Shown in pieces: positions 11,115 through 23,421 of a stretch of 64,000 nt of DNA. This DNA is from Entomortierella parvispora (lineage: Eukaryota > Mortierellomycota > Mortierellomycetes > Mortierellales > Mortierellaceae). The stretch covers positions 1,364,001 through 1,428,000 of the forward strand of contig OY752142.1 of assembly GCA_963573315.1 (NCBI GenBank), given 5' to 3'. Below the pieces are notes generated by a model. It ran no database searches and had not been told where the DNA came from. It saw only the letters and a list, made by a program, of their open reading frames with translations. How positions within the stretch are numbered: the stretch's first letter is position 1; every line of letters starts with the position of its first letter. Made by a program: the position numbers and the translations under genes.

Positions 11115-13864
11115 CTAATGGAAGTATTTGCGAACGAGAGAAGGAACATGGCCCTCGTTCTTGTAAAACTCGACAATCTTCAAGACCTTGGCAGCAACGA
11201 CATCAGGGACGAGGCCAAAGTGCCTGTAGACCTCCTTGTAAGGGCCAGAGGCTCCAAAGGTATCGATACCGAGGGACTCGTGAGCGTAACGGTCCCAACC
11301 AAAAGTCGTCATGGCCTCCACAGAGACAGCGGGGACGCCATCCTTGAGGACGGTGGCACGGTACTCGTGCGACTGCTCGTCAAAGAGGGTGGTAGAAGGC
11401 ATGGAGACAATACGGGCGGTAATATTGTGCTGCTCCTTGAGCAACTTGGCAGCATCCACGCAGAGCGAAACCTCAGATCCAGTACCGATCAAGGTAACAT
11501 CGGCATTCTCGAATTCCTGAAGAACATATCCTCCATGCAAGGTCTTCTCAACCGAGGAGCCCTCCAGCTGAGGCAAGTCCTGGCGGGTCAAGGCCAAAAC
11601 AGAGGGGCGGTGCTTGGCGCCAATGGCAAACAAGTAGGCACCCGAGGTCTCATTGCCGTCGGCAGGGCGGAGATCAACCAAAGTGGGAGTGGCACGGATC
11701 ATGGCCATGGTCTCAATAGGTTGATGAGTGGGGCCGTCCTCGCCCAAGCCAATCGAGTCATGGGTCATGATGTAGATGACGCGGTGGCCAGACAAAGCAG
11801 AGAGACGGACAGCACCGGAGGCGTAAGAGATGAAGTTGAGGAACGTGGCTCCAGCGGGGATGATACCGCCGTACGCATCCAAGCCGTTCATGATGGCGGA
11901 CATGCCGTGCTCACGCACACCATAACGCAAGTAGCGACCGGCGTAGTTACCGATGTTAGAGCTTTCGGGTTGGAAATCAACAGCAGTCTTCCAGCGAGTC
12001 AGGTTAGAGCCGGTCAAATCGGCAGATCCGATCATCAACTCGGGCAAAAGATCGGCGACCTTGTTCAAGACCGATTCGGAGAGCTTTCGGGTAGCGATGG
12101 CCTTGTCAGCAGGGGTGAAGCGGGGAAGAGCCTTGGCCCAGTCTTCAGGCAGCTCATTGTTGAGGCGACGCTTGAGCTCAGAGGCGAGCTCGGGGTATTG
12201 GACGGAGTACTTCTCCAAGAGGGCATCCCACTCCTGGTTAAGGGCAGCTCCCTTAGCAGCCTTGGCGTGGTAAAGGTCATAAGTAGACTGAGGGACAGCG
12301 AACGACGCCTCGGGGTTGAAGCCCGTGTTCTTCTTCAACTGGGCAATATCATCGGCCTTCAAGGGAGAGCCGTGGACCTTCTCAGTACCGGCCATCAAGG
12401 AGCCGTAACCAATGGTGGTGAAGATCTTGATCAAGGAGGGCTTATCGGTGACCTTCTTGGCTTCCTCAATGGCATGAGCAATACCGGCAAGATCGTTGTT
12501 GCCATCCTTGACGACCAGGACGTGCCATCCATAGGATTCAAAACGCTTAACAACATCTTCAGTGAAGGAGACTTCAGTGTCACCGTCAATTGTGATATGG
12601 TTGTCATCATAGAGAGCGATGAGCTTGCCCAGCTGCAAGTGACTACAGCAGGGAGCACAGGTTAAAGGTCGGCTCAGGCTATCTCCTCTTGACAGAATAA
12701 AATACAACAATACAACTTAGACTTACCCAGCAAGGGAGGCAGCCTCGCTAGCAACACCCTCTTGCAAGCATCCATCTCCAGTGATCATGTACGTGTAGTT
12801 GTTGAAGAGCTCGAAACCAGGCTTGTTGAAGGTGGCACCCATGTGAGCCTCACCAATGGCCAAACCGACAGCGTTCGCGAAACCTTGACCAAGAGGTCCC
12901 TGTATCAAGACGAGTAAAGGCCTGTCAGCTCTGTTTCAAGCAGCTAGTTCAGGTCCTCGAAGTACTTACAGTAGTGACCTCGATACCGGCAGTCATGTGG
13001 GACTCGGGGTGGCCAGGGGTCCTGCAGGAACAAGACTGGTGTTAGTTTTCTAGTGTTTTTCCCTCGAGGTTTCTTTAGGTCTGCCCCAAATAGCACGATA
13101 AAGATTGTGGAGAAGCCGTCAAAAGATAAATCCCAGAGGCGTTGCTGACCGGGGTTTAGAATGCGATACGCATCTGCAGGGGTTGGGGGTTGGGGGGGAA
13201 GTGGGGCGGACTGCTGAATATGATTCGCTGGGATTGACTTCGTGACGCATATCGAAGAGCAGATCTTGGACACACCCCAGTCTTTTTGTCTGTATTTTTC
13301 TGTGCGAAAATCAAGCAACAACTTACTTGCTGTGCAATTGACGGAAGGACTTCAAGTCATCCATGGTGGTGGGGTACCCCATCAGGTGGAGAAGGATGTA
13401 CTGAAGAGCACACGCATGACCGTTGGAGAGAACAAAGCGATCACGGTTGGCCTAAAAGTGATGAGGTTACAGGAACGGGCAAGAATGTCAGGACCAACCC
13501 CTCAAACCACACTTTCAGGACATGACAACATGCGCTATCGATTATTGCTCAATAGAGATCACCTACCCAGGAAGGGTTCTTAGAGTTGAAGTTCATGTAG
13601 CGGGAGAACAAGGTGTGCGCAACGGCAGCCAATCCCATGGGCGCACCTTGATAAAGGGGAATGTTTGCAAAGAGGCAAAAGGCACGATATTAGTCAGGGC
13701 AGATGGAAGAGGGAGGACTAACGCGTCGCCGCTCCCTGACAAGTCGACGCTGTAGGACATCCGTATGAATTACCAGGATGGCCTGAGTTGCTCTTGAAGA
13801 CAGTGTCAGCAGCGAGCACGCGGATGGCGTTGATGGCTTGGGTATCCTCGTTCGTGAAGGTCAT
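11115..13864 (-). CDS. TKL1: Transketolase
   Basis: A thiamine-diphosphate enzyme of the non-oxidative pentose phosphate pathway that moves two-carbon units between ketoses and aldoses in the cytosol. Six exons: 13864-13774, 13646-13567, 13451-13327, 13021-12970, 12899-12727 and 12642-11115. Together they give 682 codons, the normal size. Visible motifs are SNSGHPGAPMG near the N-terminus, [20 protein letters not shown], the diphosphate-binding [23 protein letters not shown] with the catalytic Glu, and [15 protein letters not shown]. The gene is intron-dense at the 5' end, and the intron from 13326 to 13022 is about 305 bases. The exon-2 acceptor reads CAAG rather than the usual CAG/TAG. A 515-codon open frame lies antisense to the last exon but looks like a codon-bias shadow. 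Confidence 0.95.
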
Positions 13865-15605
13865 GATGAATGTGATGAATGAATGAATGGGACAAGAAAG
13901 CAAGGTCCCATTGACCGCTACGTTTTCTATTTATTGACAGGGCTCAGCTGTCTAAGCCACTGTTCTAACCGTTTTGCCTGCGGCCGTTAACGGTCGCACA
14001 GCCATCTCACAACCCCCTTCAATTGCTACGCCCGATCGCCAAGGCCCTGAGCGCACATTTGACACGGGGTGTATCCAACCGGCGGCTCTGATCACTTCTG
14101 ATTGTCGACTCGCACAGCCACTTCACGTCAAAGATCCCTCCAGTTGCATATCATCGCCACCATTTGTTGCACATCCCTTGTCCCTCTCTTTGTGTTTCAA
14201 GTCCGCCAACCATGTGTCCAGTTGCATCTTGCCACCCAAGTAGAGGTTCCTCTTCCACTCCCTCTTCCACTTCCTCCTCCACTTTCTCTTTCTCTCTTTC
14301 TCTTCCTCGCACTCCTCCTCTTCTTGCTTGTCGTCTTCCATTTCTTCTTCCTCCTCCTCCTTCCCCTCATCCTTCTTTCTTCCTCCTCTTCGCTCCTTCT
14401 CCCCTTCACTGTGGCGTTGCCGCCAGATGGCATTGAGGCCGGTATCAAAGAGATGGCTCAGTGTTATGGCATGCCTGCATCATTAATCTGACCCTTCTGA
14501 GCATGGAGGCTCCAATAACAATTCTGAACATGTGCTCCAAAGTTCTTCAGGATGACCGCCAGCATGGTTGCAGACATGGATTGGTGAAAAGTCTGTTCAA
14601 ATTTGTTACTTCGGTAGAATGACCTCTAGTTCCTGGGTAGGCGACCTAAAAGTCTAGAATATTGTGTTTTAATATTGGTAGGAGCCCCTTGTAGCATCTT
14701 TTTCGCCAGCTGTGGAGAAAAGTTTAAACTGGGTCGAGAAGGCGATGTCGTCAAACCACGCGTCATGTTGCCTTGTGATGAGCAATGGCGACAATGGAAG
14801 CATGCACTACTTTAGCTGAAAATCCAGGTCTAGATCAAGAAAGAGCAACGTTCCTTCCCAAGCACGGTCCAGGAACAATGGACACAGATTCAAGCGCTCA
14901 AATCAGAAGAACATGACGCGAGTGAGCGGATTGCGGCATGCTTCGCACGAATGTCGCCATAGATCACAGTCACATTTTTTTTCCCTGCAGTCTGCAGAAT
15001 GAAATTGAGGAGGTGTGAGACGAGGGGCCAACCGTGTCATGTTCATCATCTGTACCTGCGCCGAGTCGACGAAGCGGATGGTGATAAGAGTGGCGAGCGC
15101 TTCACGAATGTAACGGTCACCTCCGTAGCTCCTGGAATGGCAGAATGGAGATCAAGAGGGCGGGCGATGCAGAGTTAGAGGATGCTAAAGAAGCAGGATC
15201 CTTTGTGGTCGCTACCAAACTGCAGGATGGTGTTAGGGGACAGACCAACAGACCTTGTGTTTCGCTTTTTTGGGCTTGTCTGAGGGTGGATGGACTTCTA
15301 CAAGACACTTCTGACAACCAGGCAGCTAGGCAGCTGGACAAGTAGACAAACAAGTCCATCTTGCTTCCAGATCCAGAACAGATGGAACCTTCAGGCTGAC
15401 AAACAAATGCACAATTGGCTGAGCAATGGTGCGATTTGGGCGATAGTCGACCAAAGATGAGAGGGTACGAGAGGTGCCGGTGCACATCTCTTGCCCGATC
15501 CAGCGTGCGCTCACGCACTCTGTCCATCATTTTAGTGGTTGTGTTCATCATCCATCTTTTCACTCTATTCTCTCCTTTGGTTACACTCCTCATTCGCCCC
15601 TTTCG
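13865..15605. other. Long divergent intergenic region, pyrimidine-rich repeat, no gene seen
   Basis: About 1.7 kb between the transketolase start and the sulfate-transporter promoter. A TTCC/CTTCTC pyrimidine-rich low-complexity tract fills about 14235-14410 and creates Ser/Pro/Leu-rich false frames on the plus strand and Arg/Glu/Lys-rich ones on the minus strand. A minus-strand frame at 15593-15117 has no recognisable motif. I see no RNA gene and no supported coding exon. Confidence 0.5.
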
Positions 15606-15613
15606 TATAAAAG
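15606..15613 (+). promoter_or_regulatory. TATA box of the sulfate transporter gene
   Basis: A clean TATAAAAG motif about 190 bases upstream of the ATG at 15800, followed by a CT-rich leader typical of well-expressed fungal genes. Confidence 0.6.
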
Positions 15614-15799
15614 GTGCTCATCGATCCTTAATCCCCGTTCCCCTTTAGACTTTGTTCTCTCCCTCTCCTCGCCGTTGCCTTTACCTTTGCTGCCACACTC
15701 ACACACCAAATCTCTACGCCTCCTCACGTATTTTTTCTTCTTTCTCGCCTCTTTCCCGCCTCTTTCTCACTTCTTTCTCACAAACTTCCTCCTCTCACC

Positions 15800-18408
15800 A
15801 TGGCTGATCAAGAATTGAAAGAATTTGGTCACAGCCTCCTCGGTTGGTTCAAAGCCTTCCCTTCCAACTTGCCTCGTTATGCTCAGGAGCGTTTTCCTAT
15901 CATCAAATGGTAAGGGTCTTTGGCGCCTGTCAAGCCAACTTCTCGTGTTTCCTTGTCCCAGTACCTTCTTCACAGCAGCTGACCCATGTCGTCCTTAACT
16001 TGCTTCACACCTAGGCTCCCAAAGTACAACCGTGGTTGGGCTTTGAAAGATATTATTGCTGGAGTCACTGTGGGATTGATTGTCGTTCCCCAGGGCATGT
16101 CTTACGCAAAGGTTGCTGGCCTTCCTGTCCAGCACGGCCTCTACTCTGCTTACATTGGTGCACTATTCTATTGCTTCATGGGAACCTCGAAAGATCTCAC
16201 CATTGGACCCACTGCTGTCATCTCTTTGATCACTGGTGAGCTGGTCACCCAGCTTACCGGTAAGTTGACACCCCCCGAAGTCGCTGGGATCTCTTGCCTC
16301 GTTGTAGGACTGTTGACGCTTATATTGGGAGTGTTGCGGCTGGGTATCATTCTTGATTTCTTCCCAACCACGGTTTTGGTCGGATATACAACCGGAGCCG
16401 CCGTCACGATTATCATTCAGCAGATTCCAAACTGGATTGGTGTTCCCAATATCAACAATCGTGCACCTGTCTACACCATCATTATCACCATGTTCCAGGC
16501 GATCAAAACCCTATCGTGGCTCGATCTCGTTTTCGGTCTGGTCTCGATGTTCATCCTGATCGCTGTTGGACTGTCGGTCGACCGATGGGGACGAGGACGT
16601 TTCTCAATCCAAATGATCAAGATCTCGCGCTTCTTTATTGTCACTGTTCTGGCCACAGCTCTCTCTTATGCCGTCAACAAGGATGCTCCTCACGACAAAA
16701 CCGGAGCCATCATTCCCAAGATTTCGATCCTCAAGACTGTGCCTAAAGGCTTGCCTTCACCCAACGTACCCAGCATCAGTTCTGATATCTTGTCTGACAT
16801 TGCCCCCAAGTTGGCGGCCATCACCCTGGCGACTATTTTGGAACATATTGCTATTGGAAAGGCCTTTGCGAGAAGGAACAGATATCAGATCGACTCGAAC
16901 CAAGAGCTGTTGACCCTCGGTCTCGCCAATGTCACGGCGTCGTTCTTTGGCGCTTATGCCGTGACTGGTTCGTTTTCGCGCTCGGCTGTCAAGTTTCAGT
17001 GTGGAGTAAAGACTCCCCTTGCTGGTCTGATCACAGGTGCATTGGTTCTGTTGGCCATCTTTTTCCTTACCCCTTTGTAAGTTTATTTTTGCTTTCAGTA
17101 ACGTGAGATGGCGTGTGCGAAGCACTAGTGGTGCAGCATCACGCGGGCATCGTTTTCAGTGGTGCGAATTGACGTGCTTTCCCTGGACACGTTGTTCTCT
17201 GCAGCGTTACACAATGAATCAAAGGCAACGACTAAACGAAATCTCTCTACTATAGGTTCTTTTGGATCCCTAACGCTGGCCTCTCTGCCGTCATTATGGT
17301 TGCGGTCGCGACCTTGGTATCCCCCCCTCAAGTGTTTTACCAGTTCTTCAAGGTCAACCTTTGGGACTTCCTTTCTTCCCAGATTGCACTTTGGGTCACT
17401 ATCTTTGTCTCGGTCGAGGCTGGTATTGCTGCAGGAGTTGGCTTCTCCTTGCTAGTCTTGCTTTTCCGAGTTGCGCGTCCCAACTTCCATGTTCTCCGTC
17501 AGCTCAAGGACCGCCCAGACGTCTTCGTAGATGCTTCGGTCGATGCCACCTTTGACACTGTACCTGCCCCTCATGGTGTCCTGGTCTTCAGAATCGAAGA
17601 GTCGACGACGTTCCCCAACACTGAGACCTTTAAGTCGTGGGTGATCGAGGAAGTCTACAAGTACACACGATTTGGTGGTAAAGTTAAGAGTGTGGCCGAG
17701 AAGCTGTGGTCGGATGATCTCGATGTTCATATCCGTAACCTGCGCAAGATTGCCCATGGCTCCGATTCCCACATCACGGACGATGATCTGCCACGGTTGA
17801 GGGCCGTAGTCTTGGACTTCTCTGCTGTTAACAACGTTGACTCGACAGGTCTTCAGGGTCTCTTTGATTTGCGCGAGATCTTGAAAGATTACGCTGGTGT
17901 TGCCGACTTCCCAGACTCTACCTTTTTCGAACTTCATTTCGTCGGTATCCAGGCAAACGTGCTCCGGATCTTGGAGCTGTCTGGAATCACTCGACCTGTT
18001 GGACCCATCGCGCTGCAAAAGGTTGAGATCCTTGAGGAGGAAACTGAAGAGCAGGACGTTAACGGAGGCGCAATCGTCAAGAATTATTCAAAGTCCACGA
18101 CTGTTAAGCCGACCCCCGGAGACATTGGATCTGCCGCTCTGTCAGTAAACGGAATTGGCTCTAGTCCATTTTTGAAGGAGGAGGGCCTTGTTCACCTCAC
18201 TGTCAGAGACGCCATCGACTCGATCTTGATTCGCGCGGGCAATTGGGAGAAAGACCCTAAGGTTGTTCGTTATGACGAGGGCGCCCATGGTGTCAACGCA
18301 CATGGTCACGATCTTGAAATCGGGGGTGCCGCCCTCGTGCCCCAAACTTCAGATTCCTCCTCGGACCGCTCGATCCACAAAGACAAGACTGAAATCCACC
18401 TTATCTAA
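15800..18408 (+). CDS. SulP-family sulfate permease with STAS domain
   Basis: Plasma-membrane anion transporter of the SulP/SLC26 family, most likely a high-affinity sulfate permease like yeast Sul1/Sul2. Three exons: 15800-15909, 16015-17076 and 17256-18408, in frame, 774 codons. A short cytosolic N-terminus leads to the conserved first membrane segment DIIAGVTVGLIVVPQGMSYA and the GLYSAYIGALFYCFMGTSKD and IGPTAVISL motifs. Many hydrophobic helices follow to about residue 450, including ASFFGAYAVTGSFSRSAV. A C-terminal cytosolic STAS domain (about residues 540-690) shows VVLDFSAVNNVDSTGLQGL. A TATA box lies about 190 bases upstream. Substrate is inferred from family; sulfate is the best guess. 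Confidence 0.9.
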
Positions 18409-18709
18409 TTACCATTTTGCGTGGCATCGTACGCAATAGTATTTTTCATGTGCTTTTAATAACAATGCCATTTTTATACCCAGGCAAAAAAAAACAATTA
18501 TTATAATAAATCATCTACTTTGGCGAATACAGACCTCACTCTTTGTCATCCAGAGCTGACACACACGCTCTTGTGCCTCTATTTTTCCATGCTGAGTTCT
18601 TGGACCCCCCCTTCATTTTAGCACGATCCTGCCTTTGCAGTTGCCTTTGAGGCCGCCGCGAATCTTAAGCAACTCAAGTAGGTATTTCTTGAAAAATGTT
18701 TATTTAGTC

Positions 18710-20059
18710 TTACAACGCGGTTTCGATCGACTTCCTCGACTCGTAATCGAGTGGCATGAGATTTTGCTTCATGACTTCATAAGTCGAAAAGAAGATGGAG
18801 CATACGCAGAACCACCACAGACTCCTGGGAATGGCCCCTACAAAAAAGGTTTTGTACATGCTGGCACCTACACGCACAGATCGGATGACGCCCTGACCTC
18901 CCTTGACCTCTGAGATTGCTTGACGGTACATGTCCTTGCTGATTCCAGTCATGGACAAATCTTGAACAGCGGTCAAGTGGGTGCCTGCAGGGAGTACAGC
19001 TGTCTTTTTAAATGTCATGATTCTTGTCCGAATAACATCCATTGGGGTCGTGAAGTATCCAGCCAAAAATCCAGAGATTCCTCCAAACAGAGTTGAGGTC
19101 ATAGCCGGGATCTTGACTTCAACAGGTGAGCTGGCAATGTAGTTTGGGTCGGATGTGATTTGAGTCCTCAATGTCCGTGTGTGATAGGCCTTGAAGTTCT
19201 CGTATGTCGTAAAGAGGATCACCATGAAGGGGCAGTCGCGAGCCGTTGTACTCCAAAATCCACGGAACAAACCACGGACACCCTCCTCCCTCAGAACTGC
19301 TCGAAAGACATATCCCGCGTTGATGCCTTGATTTCCGTTTACTGACGCTGATGCAGAGTTGTAATATCCAGTCTGCAATCTGGAGGTTACGACCTCCCTT
19401 GGTACTTTGATGACTGATGATGCGAGATCTCCAATGATGGCAGAAATGGCGGTAGCTGGAATTGGCGAGAGAGTTGGCAGCCACCAAGGGTGTTGAGGAG
19501 GTGTATGTCCTGTTTGAAATCTTGATGTTGGCGGCAGCAGATATGACTTTGTGAGTTCGTAAAATGAAAAGCGTGCGCCGCCCTGCGATTATTGATGAGG
19601 GGTTGATACTGTTAGTCATTTTGAGGAAGGAAGAAAAGGCATGCTATATTTTATGGACTGATCGGTATTCTATACCTGAAGACCGGCTCCGATGGAGCTG
19701 ACCAAAAACCCTTTGCCAAGAAGACGGACAGTCTCACGCGTGAAAATGGCTGACCAGGCTATACCTCTGCCTCCAGGCACCTGCATTCGCGTCTTCAGAG
19801 TATCGAGCGGGTGCATGACTGCATAGGAGAGAGAAAGGGATACGGCTCCTGACTGAAAATGATCTAGGGAAAGCAAGGGCGAGTTCGATAAGTCTGCTGT
19901 GGTTTGATCTGATCAAAGGCGCTCCTGCCAACTCGTCGAATACGTACTTTTGAACTTTTGGGTCTGGGTATAAGCGGGCTTTCTCCCTGACGACAACGCC
20001 GAGGAAGCGTGTGCGTGCGTATGGGGATGGACGAATGAAGGGTAGTTGTGCTGTTGCAT
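18710..20059 (-). CDS. Mitochondrial carrier (SLC25) family protein
   Basis: Inner-membrane metabolite or ion carrier. Three exons: 20059-19948, 19863-19676 and 19582-18710, in frame, 390 codons. All three carrier signatures (PX[DE]XX[KR]) are present: MHPLDTLKTRMQ, KVPREVVTSRLQ and TTPMDVIRTRI, each opening one of three repeats of about 100 residues. The last exon also shows GLFRGFWSTTARDCPFMVILF. The first exon supplies a His/Ser/Pro-rich 37-residue leader; its start is my inference from phase and a GTACGT donor. The pattern most resembles Mme1/S-adenosylmethionine-type carriers, but the substrate cannot be fixed by eye. It converges on the sulfate transporter. Confidence 0.85.
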
Positions 20060-20064
20060 TATGG

Positions 20065-20091
20065 TGTAGGCGTAGGTGTAGGTGTAGGTGT
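20065..20091. repeat. GTAGGT hexamer tandem repeat
   Basis: About four slightly degenerate GTAGGT units immediately upstream of the predicted carrier start codon, so probably in its 5' leader. Confidence 0.7.
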
Positions 20092-20214
20092 TTGTGTAAA
20101 TGTTGGTATAAAGGGTGACTGTGTGTGCGTGCTGTTGATGTTGCAGAAGGGAGGTGCAGTAGGAGCAGTGCGGGGAAGTATATACAGAGAAAAGGCGATG
20201 AAAAGCGTCTATTA

Positions 20215-20258
20215 GAGTGAAGAGAGAGTGAAGAGAGAGTGAAGAGAGAGTGAAGAGA
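20215..20258. repeat. Perfect 11-bp tandem repeat, four copies
   Basis: The unit GAGTGAAGAGA is repeated four times without a mismatch, followed by decaying GAATGGAGA units. It lies in the upstream region of the mitochondrial carrier gene. Nothing else gene-like is seen in 20060-20703. Confidence 0.9.
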
Positions 20259-20703
20259 GAATGGAGAGAATGGAGAGAGGTGAGGAGAAGGCAAGAGAGA
20301 AAGGCCAGGAGATCGAAGATAGGTGCGATGGAGCGAGCTGGCTCTCCCCGCACCACTTGCTTGCTCATGGTTGGTCCCCCCTCCCCGAGCCAAACGCAGA
20401 CAGACTCACTCGGCGTCCGGATCCGCACATGCCACCCCGATAAGGGCAGGGCGGACCACCAGTGACTGCCCTTTTGTATGCAGTTGACTCACGCAGTTTT
20501 GGTGGCAACCTTTGTGATTTACTCATATGCCTTCGACACATACGCGCACACACATGCTACACACCCAGAGCTGCCGCACCGACCACACTGGTCTATCTCG
20601 CCTCCACTACTTGCTTCTTTATAATATAATGCTTTATTCTTTATTTACATGGGAACCGCAAACAACTGGGCTATTTGGCTATTTACACTCTTCTCGCCGT
20701 GTT

Positions 20704-21882
20704 TTACGTGGAAGAGCCGCCACGCATCTGCTGGGGCAGACGGGTGCTCTTGGACCGCAGGATCGGGATTGGATACTCCGTATATGGTTCGTATGCCACC
20801 TTTGGCTTGGGCTTGCCATTGCTGTTGCCCTGTGCCGGGGAAGCGTTCGATTGCCCTATTCCGGGAACCAGATCATTCGGCATGCCAGAGATTCCTGGGT
20901 GCCCTTGACTAATAGCGGGGGACATGTAGTCTTTGTAATCCTGGATAGCATCGACAAACCCGCCAGAGTAGTAAGCGTCTTGTTGAGTAGATGCAGATAG
21001 AGTCAGAGATGGACTCGAGTAATCGTCCGAGTCTTGCGCATCTTCTATATCAAGCTCCGAATAGTCCAGTCTAGGATCAACAAGCGGGCGACGACCGACA
21101 GCGCCTCCCGTCTCCCCATTACGGCGAGCTGAAGGCTGTGGTTGAGGGGCAGTAGATGGTTGGCCATTAAACCGGACACTTTGCTCTTTCTGTTGCGGCC
21201 TTGTTGATTCGTAGTTCCGAACTGGGTCCTTTTGCTTGTAATTGACTCCTCCTGCTGGACCCATGTCCGTCACAAGAGCTCTCTCGCTCAAAGACCTTTT
21301 CTTGGTGAGTGCGCTTGGGGTAGACATGAAGGCCATGCTCATTTCGGGGCCCTGTCCTCGGCGACTGGGCGATGGGTCTTTATCACTCTTGTCATCAGCG
21401 CGAACAGAGCGCTTTCCAGATTCAATTGTCAAGCTTGCCTGCTGTTGCTTACGATATTGACGTCGAATCATTGCTCTTTGGATAGTGGCAGCACAGACTG
21501 CAACCAAGAAGGCCAGGAAGAACGCGCTGTAGATGAGGATGCCGGCTGTCAGGTTGTACCCGCCTACAACAGCAGGTCGCCCGAACAAGTCCACGTCTCC
21601 CTTTGAGTCGGGCAGGGGCGTAGGAATTGAGCTCGGCAAAAAAACTGTCGAAGTCGCTACCGTTGTCATGCTGGTTTTTGTCGCTTTTGGTTTTGAGGTT
21701 TTAGTGGTGGAAGTAGTAGAGCTGTTTGGGGTTTTAGTTGAAGAAGGTGGCCCGTTATAAGTGGATTTTGATGGAGAAGAGGTACTGATGTAGGCCACAG
21801 CATTTGCGGCAAAGAAATCCCTCCTCGCCGAAAGCTTTCCCGATGTTGGGTCGTGGGTTGGACTGGGCAGGGGTTGGTTCAT
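20704..21882 (-). CDS. Single-pass membrane protein with Ser/Thr-rich ectodomain, unknown function
   Basis: Single exon, 392 codons. I do not recognise a family. The N-terminal part is dense in Ser, Thr and Pro, as in heavily O-glycosylated fungal surface stalks. One transmembrane helix is visible (TAGILIYSAFFLAFLVAVCAA). A basic stop-transfer segment (RRQYRKQQQ) follows, then a long polar tail with charged and Pro/Gln-rich stretches. There is no obvious signal peptide, so it could be inserted by the single helix alone. The overall plan (S/T-rich outside, one helix, long tail) recalls fungal wall-stress sensors, but the Cys-rich WSC head is absent. It lies beside a DUF7137-type surface protein on the same strand. 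Confidence 0.65.
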   Translation of the reverse strand: MNQPLPSPTHDPTSGKLSARRDFFAANAVAYISTSSPSKSTYNGPPSSTKTPNSSTTSTTKTSKPKATKTSMTTVATSTVFLPSSIPTPLPDSKGDVDLFGRPAVVGGYNLTAGILIYSAFFLAFLVAVCAATIQRAMIRRQYRKQQQASLTIESGKRSVRADDKSDKDPSPSRRGQGPEMSMAFMSTPSALTKKRSLSERALVTDMGPAGGVNYKQKDPVRNYESTRPQQKEQSVRFNGQPSTAPQPQPSARRNGETGGAVGRRPLVDPRLDYSELDIEDAQDSDDYSSPSLTLSASTQQDAYYSGGFVDAIQDYKDYMSPAISQGHPGISGMPNDLVPGIGQSNASPAQGNSNGKPKPKVAYEPYTEYPIPILRSKSTRLPQQMRGGSST

Positions 21883-22208
21883 AATTAGGGATTGATATTA
21901 GCAATAGGGGGATGGGAGAGGGAATTCGGGAAAATGGATTTGCGGGGGATGAGAAACGTTTTAAAGGCTGCTTGCAGGAAACATTGATTTTCCTGTAATG
22001 AAATGAAAATAATATGAAACGTGCGGGAAACCAAATTGTACCAGCGAGCAGGATACAAACAAACAAACCATTGATCATAAAATTGCAATCGTCTCTAGGT
22101 AGGGCACGATATGTAAACTGTACGCATGCACATGTATCATTAAATTCTACGACAATGGTATATGTCCTCAGAGGGACCCATGGCGATACCAGCAGATCAG
22201 ACCCTAGG

Positions 22209-23421
22209 TTAAAGCGTGCTTGTTGCCACGATAGCTATGAAGGCGATTAAGACCGCCCAGTAGGTAACCCCTACTACCGCTGCACCGCTACACGTTTGAC
22301 AGAACGCTATTGGGTGACCAAGGGCATAGACATGGGTCAGAGAGAAAAGAAACGAACAAACCCTCAACAAGTGGATACCTAATGATACTACAGCACTCAC
22401 CTCCAGTCCTAGGGATGTAGGGCTCCTGTGTAACAACCAATGTTAGAACAAAAAAAAAAAAGAGTTTTCGTACTGCATTCAGCACAACAGTGAGCACTTA
22501 CAGGGATGTAGAGGCCAAACTGAAGATCTGAATACGGCATCAAATGTCCACTGGTAGCGACACCTTGTTTGCCAATCTTGGTATCATAAACGCTCCTAAT
22601 ACAATATCAAATCAGCGAGAGTTCTAGGCAAATATAGGCCTTGCTCCATGAATCGAGGTTGTTTATCAACTTACAAAGTGTAGAATCCCATGAACAGACT
22701 CGGGTTGACAGCTGTGGCAGTGTTCCAGACCACGGACGTTGCAGTTCCTGAGATGTTTGCAACTGGCCAGACCATCTTCGGATTCGACGTCAGGCTCACC
22801 TCGACCGTCAGGTTTGCAGGGACAAAGACCAACGTAGTATTGTCGAAAGCCCACTCAAACACAATGTTTGCTCCAACAGGAAATAATGGTGGATTCGCAG
22901 CGTTTTGTTTGGGTTGGATCATTGACAGTCGACTGACAGGACGGCGAGGATCGATCACAGAGTTGGGCCCGACAACACCTCCATGAGAAGTAACTGGACC
23001 ATTCGGGCCAATTACAACTCCTCCTCCACTCCCAGCATTGCCTACACCGCTCCCAGGCTTTTGAGGAGACGATGATGACGAAGAGGGTGATGACGATGGA
23101 GATGGTGCTAAAGCAGTTGAAGAGCTAGATGTAGATGTTGCCTGTGCACTGGATGTACTAGAGGGAGAGGACTGTGCCGCTATGAGCGTAACAGCGCCAG
23201 CATTTGAGTTTTGTTGTTGACGAGCTACGAAGAGAGAGAGTACGGCTTAAATTAGTGCACAGGTCAAGCTTGGGCCATGAGATACAACAGCCATGCAGCC
23301 ATATACCGTGGAGTTGTGGCTGGTCTGACATAGCTGCCACGATTCCAGTCGAGACAAGAAATATGAAGGCGAGAGCTACCCGTAGCCATTTTCTATAACG
23401 GTCTCGCTTTGAAGGAGGCAT
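22209..23421 (-). CDS. DUF7137-type secreted / surface-anchored protein
   Basis: Five exons: 23421-23307, 23224-22675, 22595-22502, 22425-22401 and 22306-22209, in frame, 293 codons. A basic N-terminus precedes a hydrophobic signal or anchor (WLRVALAFIFLVSTGIVAA). A Ser-rich and Gly-rich low-complexity linker follows, then a compact domain with GANIVFEWAFDNTTLVF and LTVEVSLTSNPKMVWPV, which I recognise as the fungal DUF7137 domain. A short YIPRT hinge, a Cys pair and a C-terminal hydrophobic helix (AVVGVTYWAVLIAFIAIVATSTL) end the protein, consistent with a membrane or GPI-type anchor. One exon is only 25 bases. Biochemical function is unknown. It is divergent from HUS1. Confidence 0.8.

Noticed and set aside
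11118-12665. 515-codon open frame on the plus strand
   Set aside because: It is exactly antisense to the last transketolase exon, whose strong codon bias leaves the opposite strand open; the translation has no recognisable motif.
14123-14491. Arg/Glu- and Ser/Pro-rich frames on both strands
   Set aside because: They come from a pyrimidine repeat and show no protein motif or splice support.
15117-15593. 158-codon minus-strand frame
   Set aside because: Composition looks random, no motif, and it lies in the promoter region of the sulfate transporter.
19913-20428. 171-codon and 219-codon minus-strand frames upstream of the carrier
   Set aside because: They overlap the carrier's first exon in other frames and mostly translate CT and GTAGGT repeats.
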